From: Caldalkalibacillus salinus
Lineage (GTDB): Bacteria > Bacillota > Bacilli > Caldalkalibacillales > JCM-10596
Length of the DNA: 36,788 bases
Assembly (NCBI RefSeq): GCF_016745835.1
Contig: NZ_JAERVL010000037.1
Location: forward strand, 1 to 36,788
Direction of reading: 5' to 3'
Shown: positions 34,072-36,788 of the stretch, in pieces
How the letters are laid out: the number at the start of each line of letters is the position of its first letter
How positions within the stretch are numbered: the stretch's first letter is position 1
Program-made: the position numbers and the translations under genes
The notes under the pieces: model-generated
What the model was told of the DNA's origin: nothing
Seen by the model: only the letters and a program-made list of their open reading frames with translations
Databases searched by the model: none

Positions 34072-36788
34072 ATGCCAAAACACAAGGGTAATCGCGTTCG
34101 GTCCAAGAGAAACCATGCATCTAACCATTATAGAAATGGTAACGTCATGGCCGAAAATCTCATTGAAGACTCTGATGGGATTATATGGCTTGATGATACA
34201 GATACAGACTCGAAATCCAAAAGACAAGTGAATGCGAAAAATGCGAAAAGGGCTAAAAAGAAAAGGTCCCATATTGAGAAGCTCTCTAATGCCATGGCAA
34301 ACCCTCAACCTCAACCTAAAGGTAACACTCAAACCAACGTACAAAACAATGTTCAACCTCATTCACAAGCCAACACTCAAGCCAATGTACAAAACAATGT
34401 TCAACCTCATTCACAAGCCAACACTCAAGCCAATGTACAAAACAATGTTCAACCTCATTCACAAGCCAACACACAAGAAAACACCCAAAACATGGGTCAA
34501 TCAAATACACTAACCAACGCTCAAGCCATCTCTCAAACTAACCCTCATAGCCATACACAAAACACCCCTCTAAATAACCTTCATATTAACGCCCAAAACC
34601 AAAATATGTCTCAAATTAACGCTCAAATCAACACCCAAAACTTAGAACAACCTTCAAAGCAAAAAGGGTCACAATCAAACATTTCACCCCTGAATCAATC
34701 CACTCATAAGGTGAGTGATGCATCAACCGTAACCTCTCATAATCAAAAAAAGAAGAAAAAACATCAGAAATCATCCGATCAAACACCACAATCTGTCCTA
34801 TCATATAGAAGCTATGAAGAAGAAAAGAGTAAACCTATCTTATACACGGATGATTTAATGGATCAAGCAGTGACAGGGGATAAGATTGCCAATCACACGA
34901 TTGAAGGATCAAAAATCAAACCGGGTAGCATTGGCACTAAAGAATTAAAAGATTTTAGTGTAGATCATTCCAAACTAGGGGTTCACAGTGTCGTATCTAG
35001 CAAGCTAGCGCCTTATAGTGTCGATAAGGAACATATTGCAGATTATGCTGTCTCAGGAGAAAAAATTCAAGATAGGAGCGTAACTGGAGATAAATTAGCG
35101 AACAATACCGTCACGTCCGAAAAACTGGCAGATGGTACCATAGATGCAACTAAGATTGCTGACGGAGCAATTTTAGCTAAACATTTACATGAGGCATCTA
35201 TTACTAATGAACTGTTACAAGATCAATCCGTTACATCTAACAAAATAAAAAATGGGAGCATTACAGCTAACGATTTGGCCAACAACGTCGTTGACACAGT
35301 GAAATTAATGAACGAAGCCGTTACAGCTGAGAAAATTGCGAAAGATGCTGTTCAAGGAGAACATATAGAAAAAGGTGCGATCACAAGACCGCATTTAGAG
35401 GAAAACATTATAAACACCTCACATTTAGAGGATGCAGCCGTGACCCATTCTAAGCTCTCTCCAAACGCTATTTCAAACCATCATTTACAAAATAAGTCTG
35501 TTACAGGAGAAAAAATACAGGAAGGAACCGTTCAAACACACCATTTGATGAATCATGCCATAACCTCGGATAAGTTGGAAGATAAAGCCGTACAAAAAAA
35601 TCATATTGCTCAAGGGGCGGTAAACGAAGACGAGATAGCAGAGCAAGCCATAAATGGTAAGCATGTGCAGCAAGGAACCATAAATACAAAGCATTTATCA
35701 GAACAGGCCATAACAACAAATAAGATAGCTGATCAAAGTATCTCATCGCAAAAACTGAGTCTCGGTTCTGTCCAACGCCAACACCTCACCCACCATGTCA
35801 TTACGAATGAACATGTGGCCGATGATTCACTCACGGGTCGGAAGCTAGCCGATCACTCAATCACAGGACACAAGTTATCAAAACACGCCATATCAACGGA
35901 AAATCTAGAGGATCAATCAGTGACTAGTGAGAAACTTAGTGAGCAAGGCGTACAAACGAAACATCTTGAAGATGCGTCCGTTACTTCACAAAAACTGGCT
36001 AATGAAAGTGTTCACACTGAGCATCTGACGTCATCAGTCGTAACAGGAGATAAAATAGCAAAATCAACAGTTAAATCGTACCATATTGATGAGAATGCTA
36101 TTAAGAATCCCCACTTAGCCCCTGGGAGTATCACAGGTGAGAAGCTAGCGGAGCAAACGGTACGTGGTGCACATGTAGAAGAACAATCACTCACTGAAGA
36201 GCACATCGCAGACCATGCTATCTCAACGTCTAAGCTTGCCCCGGCATCTGTTACAATGGATAAATTAATGGATAAGTCTATTTCTTCCGAGAAACTAAAG
36301 CCACAATCCATTCAATCACATCATCTAGGAGAAAATACGGTGACAATGGTAAATATCGCACCGGAAACTATACAGGAAAGTCACATCTCTAATGAAGTCA
36401 TTACTGAAGAAAAACTTGCCCCACAATCCGTACAATCTAACCATATTCAAGACCAGGCAATAAAGAGTGAACACCTTGGTGAGAAAGCCGTGACATCCGA
36501 AAAATTAGCAGATGACGTTTTCACAACAGATAAGTTAGCCAAAGGAGCAGTAAAAGGCGAGCATTTAGTAAACGAAAGTATCACAAGTGAAAAATTAGCA
36601 GACGGTTCCATACAAACACAACATCTTAATAAACATACCATTACGGCTTACCATATCACGAATGCGGCGATTACGGGCGAGAAGCTAGCACCTGATGCGA
36701 TTAGCGGGGAAAATATGAAAGACGCCTCTCTTACAGAAGCAAAAATTGCAGACAAAGCGATCACATCAACCAAGTTAGCTAACGACTC
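34072..36788 (+). CDS. Giant decapeptide-repeat protein, 3' end outside the window
   Basis: An ATG at 34072 behind AAAGGAG opens a frame with no stop before the window ends (over 905 codons). The head is basic (MPKHKGNRVRSKRNH) with an acidic patch (GIIWLDDTDTDS) and a Lys/Arg stretch. Next comes an Asn/Gln-rich segment containing a triplicated 16-residue unit, then a Lys-rich linker. From codon 265 on there are 64 consecutive decapeptides of the form x-[AST]-[VI]-[TQ]-[GST]-x-[KH]-[LI]-A-[DNEP]. No signal peptide is visible. Such repeats are known from Bacillales proteins ending in a WIAG-tail domain and from fibre-like surface proteins. A long beta-solenoid on the spore or cell surface is plausible but unproven. 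Confidence 0.85.
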   Translation, partial: MPKHKGNRVRSKRNHASNHYRNGNVMAENLIEDSDGIIWLDDTDTDSKSKRQVNAKNAKRAKKKRSHIEKLSNAMANPQPQPKGNTQTNVQNNVQPHSQANTQANVQNNVQPHSQANTQANVQNNVQPHSQANTQENTQNMGQSNTLTNAQAISQTNPHSHTQNTPLNNLHINAQNQNMSQINAQINTQNLEQPSKQKGSQSNISPLNQSTHKVSDASTVTSHNQKKKKKHQKSSDQTPQSVLSYRSYEEEKSKPILYTDDLMDQAVTGDKIANHTIEGSKIKPGSIGTKELKDFSVDHSKLGVHSVVSSKLAPYSVDKEHIADYAVSGEKIQDRSVTGDKLANNTVTSEKLADGTIDATKIADGAILAKHLHEASITNELLQDQSVTSNKIKNGSITANDLANNVVDTVKLMNEAVTAEKIAKDAVQGEHIEKGAITRPHLEENIINTSHLEDAAVTHSKLSPNAISNHHLQNKSVTGEKIQEGTVQTHHLMNHAITSDKLEDKAVQKNHIAQGAVNEDEIAEQAINGKHVQQGTINTKHLSEQAITTNKIADQSISSQKLSLGSVQRQHLTHHVITNEHVADDSLTGRKLADHSITGHKLSKHAISTENLEDQSVTSEKLSEQGVQTKHLEDASVTSQKLANESVHTEHLTSSVVTGDKIAKSTVKSYHIDENAIKNPHLAPGSITGEKLAEQTVRGAHVEEQSLTEEHIADHAISTSKLAPASVTMDKLMDKSISSEKLKPQSIQSHHLGENTVTMVNIAPETIQESHISNEVITEEKLAPQSVQSNHIQDQAIKSEHLGEKAVTSEKLADDVFTTDKLAKGAVKGEHLVNESITSEKLADGSIQTQHLNKHTITAYHITNAAITGEKLAPDAISGENMKDASLTEAKIADKAITSTKLAND
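34324..34467 (+). repeat. Three tandem 48-bp repeats in the giant repeat gene
   Basis: Units at 34324-34371, 34372-34419 and 34420-34467 encode NTQxNVQNNVQPHSQA. Units 2 and 3 are identical; unit 1 differs at two bases. The near-identity suggests recent slippage, and copy number may vary between strains. Confidence 0.9.
34864..36788 (+). repeat. 64 tandem 30-bp (decapeptide) repeats, diverged
   Basis: From QAVTGDKIAN (34864) to KAITSTKLAN the frame divides into 64 ten-residue units with no insertion or deletion. Hydrophobic residues are fixed at positions 3 and 8. Position 4 is often T or Q, position 7 is K or H, and K-type (SVTSEKLAD) and H-type (SIQTQHLNK) units tend to alternate, giving a looser 20-residue period. 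DNA identity between units is low, so the array is old and held in register by selection. It continues past the right edge. Confidence 0.92.

Noticed and set aside
34066-34510. Minus-strand open frames over the Asn/Gln repeat region
   Set aside because: They are mirror readings of the repeats in the giant plus-strand gene; no ribosome site and no independent coding pattern.
35485-36641. Minus-strand open frames opposite the decapeptide array
   Set aside because: Antisense shadows produced by the codon periodicity of the array.
1-36788. tRNA, rRNA or CRISPR array
   Set aside because: No cloverleaf, rRNA segment or regularly spaced direct repeat array was seen. The only regular arrays are the coding repeats in the last gene.

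Overview
The window looks like a chromosome segment from a low-GC Gram-positive bacterium of the Bacillales, probably a Bacillaceae member. The basis is the strong GGAGG-type ribosome sites, frequent TTG and GTG starts, a Bacillus-type signal peptidase I, an odhA-odhB pair, YesM/YesN-type two-component genes and lipoprotein solute-binding proteins. I cannot name the species from sequence alone.

Region 1 (1-8520) is a mobile-element scar. An IS256-family transposase gene on the minus strand is split: its N-terminal third is at 8520-8140 and its next part is at 93-1, running off the left edge. Joining the halves at a two-base TT core (AA on the minus strand; 92-93 and 8138-8139) restores the reading frame. 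The 8,046-bp insert starts with a decayed large serine recombinase, the enzyme class expected to integrate at a 2-bp core. The insert is AT-rich and carries uncharacterised plus-strand genes in short units, most closed by their own terminator: a double zinc-ribbon protein with a 271-aa partner, a 93-aa protein, a 156-aa protein, a 545-aa C-terminally anchored protein, a 241-aa protein with a HEPN-like RNSLVH motif, a TPR protein and a 50-aa protein near the right end. A transposase graveyard (IS4-like and IS110-like fragments) and a cluster of short perfect hairpins lie in its middle. Cargo of this style resembles anti-phage islands, but that function is inference.

Region 2 (8756-10941) is ordinary chromosome: a small membrane protein, signal peptidase I and a convergent metallo-beta-lactamase-fold hydrolase.

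Region 3 (11147-22619) is a carbohydrate-uptake and conversion locus on the plus strand: two MalF/MalG-type permeases, a sugar-binding lipoprotein, a YesM-type sensor kinase, a YesN-type regulator, a ThuA-like protein, two TIM-barrel sugar isomerases/epimerases and two Gfo/Idh/MocA dehydrogenases. The set suggests glycoside processing through 3-keto intermediates, as in E. coli ycjQRS or rhizobial thuAB. It has no ATPase and no glycosidase of its own.

Region 4 (22616-29880) holds a DnaJ-type mini zinc finger, a 50-aa ORF, odhB and odhA (2-oxoglutarate dehydrogenase E2 and E1, minus strand), a membrane-anchored metallophosphoesterase with an altered GNH motif, and a secreted protein of unknown function.

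Region 5 (30011-33933) is a ribose/xylose-type ABC importer (ATPase, permease, binding lipoprotein) behind a likely sigma-A promoter and a cre-like site.

Region 6 (34072 to the right edge) is a giant open frame without a stop in the window. It has a basic, Asn/Gln-rich head with a triplicated 48-bp repeat, followed by at least 64 uninterrupted decapeptide repeats in perfect 30-bp register.
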